From an uncultured bacterium (GTDB lineage: Bacteria; Bacillota; Clostridia; Oscillospirales; Acutalibacteraceae), in the NCBI GenBank assembly GCA_945949625.1, contig CAMFFI010000077.1, forward strand, positions 1 to 6,043: DNA of 6,043 bases, in the 5' to 3' direction. This document shows positions 5,871 to 6,043 of the stretch, one piece after another. Below the pieces are notes generated by a model. It was not told the DNA's origin. It ran no database searches and was given only the letters and a program-made list of their open reading frames with translations. Every line of letters starts with the position of its first letter. The stretch's first letter is position 1. Both the position numbers and the translations under genes were made by a program.

Positions 5871-6043
5871 ATGTATGAAAATATAAAAGCCGAAAGCCGA
5901 CAGGTTTTTGCCGAGCTTATTGAAAAAGCAAAGCTTAATAAGGGCGATTTGCTTGTAATCGGCTGTTCAACAAGTGAAATTTTAGGTGATAAAATCGGCA
6001 CAAATTCTCATATTGACGCAGCAAAAGCCTTGTTTGAAGGCTT
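5871..6043 (+). CDS. TIGR01440/DUF436 (YwlG-like) protein, 5' part only
   Basis: The first 57 residues are visible and the frame is open to the window edge, so the 3' end is missing. An N-terminal helix (MYENIKAESRQVFAELIEKA) is followed by a buried strand and turn, LLVIGCSTSEILGDKIGT (27-44). The GCSTSEilG..IGT pattern is what I recognise from the TIGR01440 family (Bacillus subtilis YwlG), whose members are about 180 residues and of unknown function. Cys32 sits in this conserved stretch. The start is ATG at 5871, with GGTGA at 5861-5865 5 nt upstream, a modest ribosome binding site. The gene lies after the terminator and probably has its own promoter, so it is not part of the ispH-rpsA unit. 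The family call rests on one motif and could be checked with the full-length protein. Confidence 0.75.
   Translation, partial: MYENIKAESRQVFAELIEKAKLNKGDLLVIGCSTSEILGDKIGTNSHIDAAKALFEG

Overview
This window is ordinary core chromosome from a low-to-moderate GC Firmicute. It most resembles a gut-type clostridium (Clostridia, perhaps Oscillospirales). That placement is an inference from three things: gene content, AAGGAG-type ribosome binding sites, and the fused ispH-rpsA gene, an arrangement known from Clostridia. No mobile element, CRISPR array, rRNA or tRNA was seen.

Layout. Positions 1-231 are a very AT-rich regulatory region with no gene. It holds a candidate promoter, a 15-bp inverted repeat whose two arms each contain a -10-like sequence, and a cluster of TTTGCA/TGCAAA hexamers. 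Positions 232-5733 carry five genes on the + strand with almost no space between them: an RpiR/MurR-type sugar-phosphate-sensing regulator, a flavoprotein of the HI0933/YhiN family, cytidylate kinase (cmk), a 1-acylglycerol-3-phosphate acyltransferase (plsC), and a 678-residue fusion of IspH to four-repeat ribosomal protein S1. A strong intrinsic terminator at 5747-5779 closes the unit. After it, a 61-bp dyad (5790-5850) encloses a candidate promoter for the next gene, a YwlG/TIGR01440-type protein that runs off the right edge.

How the genes work together. Every joint inside the five-gene block overlaps or lies within about 5 nt, so this looks like one translationally coupled operon. Its products supply basic growth needs: CMP/dCMP phosphorylation, phosphatidic acid synthesis, isoprenoid precursors and translation initiation. 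The regulator at the head is the only non-housekeeping member. It could tie expression to sugar-phosphate levels, but that is inference.

The points most worth a second look are: (1) a strong internal Shine-Dalgarno and in-frame ATG exactly at the IspH/S1 junction, which could release free S1; (2) the long dyad wrapped around the candidate promoter of the last gene; and (3) the symmetric layout of the region upstream of the regulator. I saw no clearly novel multi-gene system.
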